Positions 47,646 through 58,033 of a stretch of DNA of 64,000 nt are shown here, one piece after another. The stretch spans positions 97,877,276 to 97,941,275 of the forward strand of contig NC_061508.1 of the NCBI RefSeq assembly GCF_022539505.1, written 5' to 3'. Position 1 is the first letter of the stretch. Every line of letters starts with the position of its first letter. Origin of the DNA: Lolium rigidum (Eukaryota; Streptophyta; Magnoliopsida; Poales; Poaceae). Made by a program: the position numbers and the translations under genes. Below the pieces are notes generated by a model. It saw only the letters and a program-made list of their open reading frames with translations, did not search any database and was not told the DNA's origin.

Positions 47646-48782
47646 ATGTTGATTATGACGAGGCACACAACGTTTTAACCCAAATCAAAGCGGAGATCTG
47701 GGACATATCATCCATGGCGGGCAGCTCTGGTCGGAGAAGGATTTGATGGCTGGGAGCGAACTAGGACAAGCGAGATGGCGTCGAGGGTGCACCTTGGCGT
47801 GGCGGTTCAGCTGCTGGTGGTGGGATGGCCGGGGATGCACCGGAGTGTCGCCGGCGACGACAACCTGCGGAGAAGAACGGCGGTCACCGTCGGTAGGACG
47901 GATGAGAGAAAGAGTGAGACGGAGAAGAAGACTAGGAGGTGCACACGCTCACCAGCAACACGCTCATGTGCTCGGAGGAGTCAGAGGAGGACGGAGGCGG
48001 CCGAATTCGAAGAATTTCGCCACCGGAGTTGTAGGAGGAATGGCGAATTCGCCGGCGATTGGAGCTCTCCCGGCTCGATTCCTTTGGGGAGGATGGAGAG
48101 GACGACGAGGCGCTTCTGGGGGTGGTCTCGGAGTGGCGAGGGAAGTCCTGGAGCAGCAGCGCCATGGCGAGGTGGAGGCGGGTGCTGTGGGATTTTTCCC
48201 CTTCTTTTACTTACAGAGAATAGAGGAAACTTGGGGAAGAAAGGAGAGAGTGGCGACGGGGCAAGGGAAGGAGAAAGGCTAGGGTTTCTGGAGGCTGAAG
48301 ATAAAGGGGGGAGCAGGTGAGATGCGGCATCCTTGGCGCGGTGGTTGGATCGAAGGACCACCACCATGTGCGTCTCCCGTGGCTGTCGTTGTCCAGGACG
48401 AAAGGAAAAAGGAGATGGAGGGGGACCGAAGGGGTACGGGCCAAGGTGGGTGCCGAGCTGGCTTGGGCCTGCGGTGGAGAGAAGGAGATGGGCCAGATGG
48501 AGAGGTGGGCCGCCGGGATGGAGATAGGGTCCAGGAGGAGAGAGAGGGAGGGCCCAAGAGAGGGGTTAGGTTTTGTTTGAAGAAAAAGAGAAGGGGGAGG
48601 TTTAATATATAAACCATATGAGAGGGAAAAGAAAATAGTTTAGGGTTTATAAAATAATTTTATTTTGTAAAACATGGATGCTATGATGCATGATGCATGA
48701 TGATGCACAAAAAGAAAAGAACAAACAATTCTAATAGGGGTGCTACCCTGGGCCGTTACAATAGGGGTTCGAGTAAAAGAAC

Positions 48783-50323
48783 CTATTCGGCAGATTTGGG
48801 TGGATCTTCCTGATCGATTTGCTGCGGTCCTGCTTCTGGAACATCATCCGATGACTTTGGAGGTGCCGATGCTTTCTCCTTTATTGATCGCTGCGTAATG
48901 ACCTCGTAGAATACCCCATCTGGGATAGGGGAACACATGGAACCGATGTTTGCCAAAGCGTCAGCTTCCTCGTTGCTAGATCTGCCGATGTGTTTAAGCT
49001 CACATCCTTCAAACTTGGCCTCCATATTCTGATATAAATGGTGGTAGGCAATCATGTTGTCACTGACCGCGTCGCATAGATTCATCGACTGCTGCACTAC
49101 CAAGTTTGAGTCTCCATAGATTTCCAAACGTGTTGCTCCACACGCTTTTGCCATCTTCATTCCGTGTAGCAATGCTTCGTATTCTGCTTCATTATTTGTT
49201 GGTAAAGAGAAATTCATACGTAAAATGTATTTCATCTTGTCTCCCTGCGGCGATATCAATATCACTCCTGCCCCAGCGCCCGTGCTCCGCTTCGACCGGT
49301 CAAAGTACATTGTCCAGGAGCCAGACATATCGGGTGCCGCTGGCGTCTGCGACTGAATCCAATCGGCCACGAAGTCTGGGAGGATTTGAGATTTTATCGA
49401 TGTTCGATTGACATAAGTTATGTCGTGAGGTGCTATCTCGATGGCCCACTGGGACACCCGACCCGTCGCCTCTGGGTTGGTGAGTATGTTTTTCAGCGGT
49501 GCCTCACTCACCACGATGATCGGATGCTCCGTGAAATAGTGGCGCAGCTTACGAGCTGTTCTCCATACCGCATATGCTAGCTTCTGGTGATGAGGATATC
49601 TCTGTTTTGCTGGTGTGAGCACTTCGCTAAGGTAATAGACTGGTCTCTGCACGCCGTGGACTTTTCCCTCTTCTTCTCGTTCAACGACTAGGACACTGCT
49701 GAAGACTTGCACCGTTGCTGCTATGTACATAAGCAACGTTTCTTTTTCACGCGGTGTCACAAGTACTGGAGATGTCGACAAAATCCTCTTTAGGTTGTCG
49801 AAAGACTCTTGTGCCTCATCGATCCACTCGAATTTTTCTGACTTTTTCATTAAGTTGTAAAAGGGCAGAGCTTTCTCTCCTAGTTTGGCAATAAACCTGC
49901 TGAGTGCTGCCAAACGTCCTGCCAATTGCTGCACTTGATGCAAATTCTTTGGCGGCTCCATGTCGAGTATAGCTTTGATTTTCAAGGGGTTTGCTTCTAT
50001 CCCTCTGGCTGAGATGAAGTACCCGAGTACCTGTCCTCCTAGCACCCCAAATAAACATTTCTTCGGGTTTAACTTGATCTTGTATCTATCGAGGTTATCA
50101 AAAGTTTCCCGCAGATCGTCGATGAGTGTGGCGGCGTGCTTTGTCTTCACCATGATATCATCAATGTAAACCTCGATATTTCTTCCAATTTGCTCTCCAA
50201 GGCAAGCTTGCATACATCGCTGATAAGTTGCTCCTGCATTCTTCAGCCCGAAAGTCATGACGTTGTAACAGAAAATGCCGTGTGGGGTGATGAATGCGGT
50301 CAGCTCCTGGTCCTCCTTTTTGA
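48783..50323 (-). pseudogene. Tat reverse transcriptase (C-terminal half) and RNase H
   Basis: Resumes after element E with KKEDQELTAFITPHGIFCYN, then MTFGLKNAGATYQRCMQ and the catalytic VYIDDIMVK (YIDD codons at 50157-50168). The thumb and connection follow (LNPKKCLFGV, LAGRLAALSRFI), then the first RNase H-like region (LMYIAATVQVFSSVLV). A second RNase H domain has its acidic residues in MYFDRS, NNEAEYEALLHG, IYGDSNLVV and EEADALANIGS, the dual arrangement typical of Tat elements. The open frame runs 491 codons from the Met at 50258. It ends in a TAG at 48783 just before VLLLEP, where the LARD-like element is inserted; related elements read through here, so the stop is probably a mutation. 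Confidence 0.88.
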
Positions 50324-50328
50324 GGTTG

Positions 50329-51496
50329 TGTTGACGTCAGAAACCCCCTGGCGGGCAGAGACGGGCAACACAGTAGAGCCGGGAACAACTAGGTCTGCGG
50401 CTGGCCCCAGTCCCTCAGAGCGACGGCCCGCAAAGCCTCCTGGTCGCACGTCCGATGCTATCGCAAGGACGTGCCACCTGACCTATACCTGGTCGAGGAA
50501 GGTGTGGATGATGCCTCGCTTAGTTTCCTGCATGGCATACACGTAAACATTAAATACGAGCCTCGATCGGCTCTCGAGTTATCCCGTGAATCGGCTCAAA
50601 GAGCCGATCCACCCATGATTCGAACGAGGTGTCCGAATATATGGTGGTCCTGCTTGATCAAGATAAATCTAATGAGATCTACGACGATTTAGGGTTTTCA
50701 CCGCATAATCGGATCATCCCACTCACGATTGGGCCTCGCGCTCGCGCACGGTGACCGTAAGCCGATCCTAGACAGGGCCTAAAAACCAACACGAGGTTGA
50801 TCCCCGGAACATCCTTTCTAGGGCTAGCAAACGTCACCCTACACGCCGCTGGATCCTCCAACCCTTTGTAAGGCCTAACTATTGCGGATGTTAAACTAAT
50901 CCTTGATGAACAAGGAGCAACCGTAACGGATCAGATCTACTAAACTATGATCAAGCGGGGTGCCGCCCCTACACCTGAGACAGGTGTAAGGGCGGCTAGA
51001 TGTGCAAGGGTCGCATAACGAAAGCATGTAATTTGAAGAGCAATGCTAACCCTAACACATCTAAGATAACTACGTTGCTCGCCATCAAAAAGGCTTCGAG
51101 CACGAGCAACGCATGAACAACGTGGGCAGGCTTGTGCTGCCTAGATCGCAAGATGCGATCTAGGCAGCATGGTGCTTACCGGAGAAACCCTCGAGACGAA
51201 GGAGTTGGCGATGCGCCGAGATTTGTTTGTGTTGAACGTTGGTTGTTGTTTATTCCATAAACCCTAGATACATATTTATAGTCCAGCGGACTTTCTAACG
51301 TGGGTGTGCACCTAACCGTGCACGGGTAAAACTCTAACTCTTAACCAACACGTAAACTAATATGTTACAGATACAAGGGCAAACTAGCCCAAACTTTGCA
51401 TGTAAGGCCGATTCACGTATTTCTTCCATCTATATATTCTTCAAGTCCATCTCGATCGCGGCCCACCTCTGACTCGGTCAAATTCTGGTGATAACA
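50329..51496 (-). repeat. Element E 3' LTR
   Basis: 1168 bp. It contains a perfect hairpin ATCGGCTCAAAGAGCCGAT at 50590-50608. A 9-bp stretch (ACGTGGGTG region near 51298) is missing from the partner LTR. Confidence 0.92.
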
Positions 51497-51621
51497 CATG
51501 CCCCCTGGTTTTGGAAATGATATTTCCAAAATCATTATGCTCCTATTTCGTCGGGTCATGTCGTGGCAGAGCAGAACTGCCGCAGAATCCTCATCATGAT
51601 GCCTTGCCCCTTCCACTTCTC

Positions 51622-51627
51622 CACGTG
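51622..51627 (+). promoter_or_regulatory. G-box upstream of the acidic antisense ORF
   Basis: CACGTG in CCACGTGGCC, a perfect G-box core about 75 bp before the TATA-like box. Confidence 0.45.
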
Positions 51628-51698
51628 GCCGCAAAACTTTCCTGTTGGGCAACATCTCCTCGGAAACTGCTGTGGCATTGAATCTCTCTCATATCCCC

Positions 51699-51707
51699 TT
51701 TATTTAA
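51699..51707 (+). promoter_or_regulatory. TATA-like box of the acidic antisense ORF
   Basis: TTTATTTAA after a pyrimidine-rich stretch, 68-76 bp before the ATG at 51775. The leader between them is CT-rich, as in plant 5' leaders. Confidence 0.5.
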
Positions 51708-51774
51708 CCGTTCTAAACAGCTTGCGTCTCCTTCGTCCTCCTCGCATTAGCACCAAAAAACCCTCCGTGCCACC

Positions 51775-52227
51775 ATGTCTTCTTCCTCCTCCTCCGAGCT
51801 TTCCTACGGGTCCGACTCCTCCCGCGAGACGCCGCCGGAAATCCATGCCCCAGAAGAATGGGACGAGGAGAGCCACGCCTCCTCCATTTGGTCTGAGGAC
51901 GACAAGTCCTTGACCAGCGGGGATGAAGATCTTCAGTTCCTCGCCGACGGGGAGCTGGAGTCAGAAAGCGAGGACGACCGGTTCCCCTGGGACGGCTGCC
52001 CCACCTCTGACGAAGAAGAAGAGGAAGACGACGACGATGACGACGACTCCCTCGAGGGCTACCCGCCGGCGAAACGCCTCCGCATGTGGTGGGACGACGA
52101 CAGCAGCGATGATGAAGACGGGGATGAAGCTCCTGTAGAGGGCTACGGGAGTAGCGACGAGGAGCCCATCGGCAGCGGTGTCGATGAGAGTTCCGAGGAT
52201 GACGACGAGGGCAGTGATGGCCCGTAG
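51775..52227 (+). CDS. Acidic low-complexity protein, antisense ORF of element E
   Basis: 150 codons, intact, ATG in the strong context GCCACCATGTC, opening MSSSSSSELSYGSDSSRETP. Asp, Glu and Ser make up most of the protein, with runs EEEEEDDDDDDDD and SSDDEDGDEAP. A small basic/aromatic island, YPPAKRLRMWWDDD, includes a possible nuclear-localisation-like KRLR. No fold is recognised; it looks like an acidic disordered (histone-chaperone-like or activation-like) protein, which is inference. It lies on the strand opposite to gag, next to the 3' LTR. It has its own G-box, TATA-like box and CT-rich leader, and a possible poly(A) region TATTAATGAAG near 52335. Similar predicted proteins recur in grass genomes, from memory. 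Confidence 0.6.
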   Translation: MSSSSSSELSYGSDSSRETPPEIHAPEEWDEESHASSIWSEDDKSLTSGDEDLQFLADGELESESEDDRFPWDGCPTSDEEEEEDDDDDDDSLEGYPPAKRLRMWWDDDSSDDEDGDEAPVEGYGSSDEEPIGSGVDESSEDDDEGSDGP

Positions 52228-53374
52228 ATTAGGATCTACTAGTATAGGCCTAGCAGTAGTAAATTGGTCAATAGACCCTTCTTTTGTTCTTCCTTCTTCG
52301 AGTAATCGATTCTTCCCTTGTAAGAAATCCTGTTTATTAATGAAGAAATTTCCCCAATTTGGCATTGCCGATTTCTTTTGAACCGATTCTCGATGAGCCG
52401 ATGGCAACGCATCGGTCTCTCGCACTCCGCCCCTTATCTCTCGACCACAGGGTGACTGGAATCTTGGTCAAAACTCAATAAGCCGATGTCAACACATCAA
52501 GCCGTCATGAATTATCCTTCATCCTTTCGAACAATGAACTCGAGTTCCGCCAGATCATCACCCTTGACGCAAATCGCGGCACAGAACTAGCCGATGGCTA
52601 CCCGATCGGCTTTCAAAAAACAGAGCATCTATCAGGCCAGCTGCCCCCGAGTCTCGGTCAAGGCGAAACGGAGACGAGGGCATGCCATTCGGACAAAGGG
52701 GCCTAGGCCAGATCAATGTCTGAGAGAACATTCATGTAGAGCCAGCCGATTCCCAGCAAAATCGGCTCTTCAGAGCAGAGAACCTTTAGGGTGAGCTGCC
52801 CCCCGAGCTTCTTCAGACCGCCTTAGCCCGATCTGCACATCCATGCTGTTCTCGGTATTGTTCTTGAAGAGAGAACCTGAGCCATTGAACCATTGAACCA
52901 CTCCATTGAGGAGTTCTCCCATCACGGCCTCTCTTCGTGGTCCACTTCCTGCTCCATTACACCTCTTGAGTCGATGGCCATGCATCGGCTTTCATATCCT
53001 TAAGTCGATGTCTGCTGCATCGGCCGTGCTCAAAAATTTTCGAATTTTTTTGAATTTTTACGGCCGACTTATGCATCGGCCCCCATACTTGAATACTCAT
53101 CACCAAAGAATGAGACACTTCTACTGCATATCCTTGTGTTTTATCCACCTGGGTGCCCCCCCGAGCCGATTCTGTCAAGAGAATTGATGGTATCGGCTCT
53201 GTTGGATTACAGTTGAACCCAGGCAGAATGGATGGTGAGGATAATTTTGGCCGATTGCTGGAATCGGCCTCCACGTTGCTTGCTCGGTGAAGGTTTTGTA
53301 ATGTTCCTTCATAAACTTTTGGGGGCCGATCACAAGGATCAGCCTCGCCACGTTTGCTTATTGACGTGCTCTTG
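52228..53374. repeat. GCCGAT...ATCGGC inverted-repeat cluster of element E
   Basis: Short inverted pairs of the same hexamer occur at 52395-52415, 52590-52610, 52744-52767 (7-bp arms), 52971-52990, 53005-53024, 53062-53081, 53164-53198 and 53249-53269. They continue into gag at 53517-53537 and 53891-53910. Loops are 5-21 nt. There is no convincing ORF in this stretch. Confidence 0.7.
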
Positions 53375-56142
53375 CTACTCGTTCAGGCCGGTAGATAAAA
53401 CCAGCCCAATCTCTGACTTTATCATGTTGGTGCGTTTGCTGTCGTCCACCTTGAGTGCATCGTGTAATCGTGGAGCACTAAACTTCGTCGGAAGAACGAG
53501 CACCATGTTTGTGCCAGCCGATGTTTCATCATCGGCTTTCCTTTGCTTGGGGCGCCACTCCATTTTCCGTGGACGACCCTCTTCATCCAGGGCTCGCTGA
53601 ATCTTCGCAGCCAGATCAGGCCTTGCCTTCCTCAATGTATGCAAGTATAACCTCTCGGCTTCCTCCAGGCCGCGCAATCGCTGAACCCTGCGTTTCTGGG
53701 AACGGCTGAGTCCATCAGGGCACCACCTTGGCCGGTGGTACCTGTCTTCTTCTTCTCCCTCGTCTTCTGAATCTTCGAGATCTTTCAACCGAGGGGACTC
53801 AGCTCGTTTACTTTGTGGCGGGAGAGGCCCTAGGCGCTTGAACACGGACACGTTGGCTGTCTCCTTCTTCTGGTTGCATTCTGGGAAGTTGCCGATTGTG
53901 GGCAATCGGCTCATTCCTGAATCCCAGCAGTGTCTGAAGAAAGGACAATCCCAGTGCCTATCCTCGTCGACTCGCTCCCCCAACTTTTCCTTGGCACGGC
54001 GCACGTGCTCCTCCTCATCACGATCATGCCGACGACGTCTCCTGTCGTCCCTAGCCAGACGATCTTCTTCATCATCGTCGTTGTATCGCCGGCGTTGGTC
54101 ATACTGACTCACATACTTGTTGAGGAGGTGATCGAGAGAGGTCGTTGATACCTTATGTTTTTCACCTCTCCTCTCGTGACGTAGCGCTTGCCGTCTTGGC
54201 GGAGCCGATCGCGCGGAGCGGCTTCCTCTGTATCTTTGCTATGAGAGCAGCTTCCCTCATCTCCGTCCTTACCAGAGTGGTGTCCAGGTCCTACCATGTT
54301 GATATTGCACGAGAAATCCGGCTGGCACCCTCCATGGTAAGTATACTCCACCATATTCACGGCGGGGAAGGGGTGTGTGTCGACCTTCATGGCGTATTGG
54401 TTGAAAATCAACCGTCCATTTTCTATCACCATTTGGATCTGCTGCCGCCACACCCTGCAGTCGTTGGTGGTGTGGGTGAACGTGTTATGCCACTTGCAGT
54501 ATGGCTTTCCGTTCAGCTCTTGCACCGTGGGGATCTTGTGGCCTTCGGGTACCTTTATATGCTTCTCCGTGAGTAAGAGATCAAAATCTGCTCAGTTTTG
54601 GTCACGTCGAAGTCGAACCCTTTTGGAGGGCCTTGTGGCTTCACCCATTTGCGAGTCACGGGGCTCGTCGCTCGAGTCCATTCAGCCACCGCTATCTCTC
54701 GATCTCCCGCAGCACCTTCATCCTCGTCCGCCTCAACCAGGGTCACCGCACGCTTGAATTTGTCCCGGTAAACATCCGGGTGGCGCTGCTCATATGCTCG
54801 ACAGCCTTCTGCACCATGTGCACCAATGAAGGGTAGTCTGCTTGGGAGGCCACGTCCTTAATCGATGATGAGAGACCCACCACCGCCAACTCGACTGCTT
54901 CTTTTTCACTTATATGAGTCGAAAAGCATCGGTTCCTAATGGTCCTGAAGCGCTGGACGTATTCTGACACTGTCTCCCCGCGCTTCTGTCGTACTTGTGC
55001 TAGATCGGCAATACCAACATCGGAAGCCTCTGAGTGATACCTGCTCATGGAACCGCTCTTCCAACCGCTTCCAAGTCCGGATGGAATTCGGTGGCAGCGA
55101 TGTGTACCACCCGAAAGCCGATCCTGTGAGGGATCGTGCGAAGAACCTCACACGCAACTCGTCCGACGCCGAGATCGTGCCCAGCTGTGCCAAATATCGG
55201 CTCACATGCTCGATGGAGCTGGAACCATCTGATCCACTAAACTTTGTGAAGTCCGGGAGCCGATATTTGGGTGGTAGCGGGATCAGTTCGTAGTCGTTGG
55301 GGTACGGCTTGGTGTAGCCGAACGTCTTCCTTTTCGGCATCATGCCGAACTGATCTTTCGAGGATTGCACAAATCTGATCCGCCGTGATGGCTGAAGGTG
55401 TCGAACCCCGAAGATTCGCCGGGGTGGCATACTTAACCAGCCATGCTTGCTTTTCCGGTTCTAAGCCAACCTGCAGGAGCTGGGCTCGGAGGTTTGTCGG
55501 AGTGGCGTACTTAGCTAGCCACGATTGCTTCTCGGGATCGGCTCCCGACGTTCCTCCCGCCGTTCCGGAGGCCCCCGATGTTGCAGCCTGGTTCGAGAGT
55601 GCCCAGGTGTTGCAGTCCGGTACGTATGCGCACACGTATCCGTGCGGGATCTCCTTGGGTGCCTCAGGTAGGAATTGGTAGTCACTAGGATCACCACTAA
55701 CCTTGTAGACGACGTATGCCGATGAGTTCGGCAGTTCCGGTGCTGCCCATGCGAACGGCTGGGGCTGGAGTGGCATCTCTCCCTTGAAAGTCCCCAGAGC
55801 TGGTCCCGACGGAGAATACCGGTGGCTCATGATTTCCTGGACCACGCGCGGAGCGACACGCTCCAAAGTGTTCACCAGGCTCTCAGAGTGGCGGTGCAGC
55901 GAATGAGCCACCATGTAGTTGATTTCCTGCCGCAGCGACCTGGTGCGTTCTTCTGACGGGGCGGACAGGACCACTCCATCGAGTGCGCCTTCAGGTGTGA
56001 AACCCTTCCACCTGACGCCATGGGAGCGGGTTCGGTGGAAAGAGCCGATGAGTTCGGCTTCGAGGGTTGCCTTGATCTCGTCATGTTTCTTCTTGAGTTC
56101 ATCAGGCAGATCCTCGTACTTGACCGGGGTGCTTTCCGCCAT
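53375..56142 (-). pseudogene. gag-type protein of element E
   Basis: The ATG at 56142 opens MAESTPVKYEDLPDELKKKH. A long N-terminal region contains two WL(A/V)KYATP(T/A)NLR repeats. A Retrotrans_gag capsid core follows (YLAQLGTISASDELRVRFFA, FGWYTSLPPNSIRTWKRLEE, RQKRGETVSEYVQRFRTIRN). Next is YCKWHNTFTHTTNDCRVWR, then a zinc-binding-like WDCPFFRHCW...C in an RD/RE-rich region, ending at 53375. Five frame changes are needed (about 55355, 55040, 54770, 54595 and 54150). Three of them look like one-base homopolymer or CTG-to-CTCG changes. No pol follows, so the element is non-autonomous by design or by loss. Confidence 0.75.
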
Positions 56143-56191
56143 CTCGGATGCAGACGGCGATGTGGTGGATGTCGAAGGGCGTGCCAGAATG

Positions 56192-57348
56192 TGTTGACGT
56201 CAGAAACCCCCTGGCGAGCAGAGACGGGCAACAGAGTAGAGCCGGGAACAACTAGGGCTGCGGCTGGCCCCAGTCCCTCAGAGCGACGGCCCGCAAAGCC
56301 TCCTGGTCGCACGTCCGATGCTATCGCAAGGGTGTGCCACCTGACCTATACCTGGTCAGGAAGGTGTGGATGATGCCTCGCTTAGTTTCCTGCATGGCAT
56401 ACACGTAAACATTAAATACGAGCCTCGATCGGCTCTCAGGTTATCATGTGAATCGGCTCAAAGAGCCGATCCACCCATGATTCGAACGAGGTGTCCGAAT
56501 ATATGGTGGTCCTGCTTGATCAAGATAAAGCTAATGAGATCTACGACGATTTAGGGTTTTCACCGCATAATCGGATCATCCCACTCACGATTGGGCCTCG
56601 CGCTCGCGCACGGTGACCGTAAGCCGATCCTAGACAGGGCCTAAAAACCAACACGAGGTTGATCCCCGGAACATCCTTTCTAGGGCTAGCAAACGTCACC
56701 CTACACGCCGCCGGATCCTCCAACCCTTTGTAAGGCCTAACTATTGCGGATGTTAAACTAATCCTTGATGAACAAGGAGCAACTGTAACGGATCAGATCT
56801 ACTAAACTATGATCAAGCGGTGCCGCCCCTACACCTGAGACAGGTGTAAGGGCGGCTAGATGTGCAAGGGTCGCATAACGAAAGCATGTAATTTGAAGAG
56901 CAATGCTAACCCTAACACATCTAAGATAACTACGTTGCTCGCCATCAAAAAGGCTTCAGCACGAGCAACGCATGAACAACGTGGGCAGGCTTAGTGCTTG
57001 CCTAGATCGCAAGATGCGATCTAGGCAGCATGGTGCTTACCGGAGAAACCCTCGAGACGAAGGAGTTGGCGATGCGCCGAGATTTGTTTGTGTTGAACGT
57101 TGGTTGTTGTTTATTCCATAAACCCTAGATACATATTCATAGTCCAGCGGACTTTCTGTGCACCTAACCGTGCACGGGTAAAACTCTAACTCTTAACCGA
57201 CACGTAAACTAATATGTTACAGATACAAGGGCAAACTAGCCCAAACTTTGCATGTAAGGCCGATTCACGTATTTCTTCCATCTATATATTCTTCAAGTCC
57301 ATCTCGATCGCGGCCCACCTCTGACTCGGTCAAATTCTGGTGATAACA
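56192..57348 (-). repeat. Element E 5' LTR
   Basis: 1157 bp, partner of 50329-51496, with the same hairpin at 56452-56470. Confidence 0.92.
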
Positions 57349-57353
57349 GGTTG

Positions 57354-58033
57354 ATTTGATTGTACCCGGAGTACGCATCGAGAAAAGAGAGACGATCACA
57401 TCCCGCCGTGGAATCAACTACCTGATCGATTCGAGGTAAAGGGAAGTGATCCTTAGGGCAGCGCTTGTTCAGACTCGTGTAATCGATACACATGCGGAGG
57501 GCGGTTGTGTCCTTCTTCGGTACCATGACTGGGTTGGCCACCCATTCGGCTTCCTTGAGCTCCCGAATAAATCCGGCTTTGCGGAGCCGACTGACTTCTT
57601 CGCCGATGGCCCTTCTTTTCGGCTCTGAAAATCGGCGCATCGACTGCTGTACTGGTTTGGCTGTTGGATCAACATTGAGGGCGTGCTCAGCGAGTTCCCT
57701 GGGAATACCTGGCATGTCGGATGGTTCCCATGCAAATATTTCCCAGCGCTCACGGAGGAACTCGATGAGCGCGCTTTCCTATGCGATAGCGAGATCTGCC
57801 GAAGTATTGACTGTTTTCTTCGGATCAGAGGGATGCACCTGCAGCTTCTTTGCTTCCTTCGCGACGTCGAACTCATCAGACCTTGCACTGTGATTATCGG
57901 CTGGTGGCTATGCATGGTCTATGACAGCGTCAACTACATTAAGTTCTTCCTTTGCCCCAAACTTTGAAGCGATCTTTTGGAAATCTCTGTCACAGCTGTC
58001 TGAGCGGGAAAAGCTTCCATGGATGGTTAATGC
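57354..58033 (-). pseudogene. Tat protease-RT linker and reverse transcriptase N-terminal half
   Basis: The minus strand reads LTIHGSFSRSDSCDRDFQKI, then the linker to MPGIPRELAEHALNVDPTAK and QSMRRFSEPKRRAIGEEVSR. RT motifs follow (NPVMVPKKDTTALRMCIDYT, SLNKRCPKDHFPLPRIDQVV, LSFLDAYSGYNQIN with the first catalytic Asp). In-frame stops occur near 58034, 57909 and 57780. The frame is cut at YNQINL by element E and continues at 50323. Confidence 0.85.

Larger units (their letters stand above)
40522..48760 (-). mobile_element. LARD-like element with 3.5-kb LTRs and 463-bp interior
   Basis: Long LTRs at 40522-44053 (3532 bp) and 44517-48760 (4244 bp, including a 698-bp nested transposon plus its 8-bp duplication). 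They start TGTGACGCCCC and end GTTACA or CTACA, with TSD ATAGG (40517-40521, 48761-48765). The interior is only 44054-44516 and non-coding. A minus-strand PBS AGTTGGTATCAGAGCCCAGG (initiator-Met type) abuts the right LTR. All proteins must come from another element. It is shorter inside than the barley LARDs I know of, and its LTRs are far longer than those of TRIMs. Confidence 0.9.
44517..48760 (-). repeat. LARD-like element 5' LTR (with nested transposon)
   Basis: 4244 bp. Without 46870-47567 and one 8-bp duplication it is about 3538 bp and collinear with the other LTR. A minus-strand TATA-like box lies at 48603-48612 (plus TAATATATAA). Confidence 0.9.
50329..57348 (-). mobile_element. Element E: gag-only gypsy retrotransposon with antisense ORF
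   Basis: LTRs at 50329-51496 (1168 bp) and 56192-57348 (1157 bp) start TGTTGACGTC and end GGTGATAACA, with TSD GGTTG (50324-50328, 57349-57353). It interrupts the host RT inside SGYNQINL. The PPT on the minus strand (CCAGGGGGCATG) abuts the 3' LTR (51497). A PBS-like TTCTGGCACGCCC abuts the 5' LTR. The interior encodes a gag-type protein on the minus strand and nothing resembling protease, RT or integrase. The third next to the 3' LTR holds a plus-strand acidic ORF and a series of GCCGAT inverted repeats. Confidence 0.9.

Noticed and set aside
51961..52425. A 154-codon minus-strand ORF opposite the acidic ORF
   Set aside because: It is the complement of the low-complexity GA-rich acidic codons (giving Val/Ile/Phe runs) and has no start signals, so it is a shadow.
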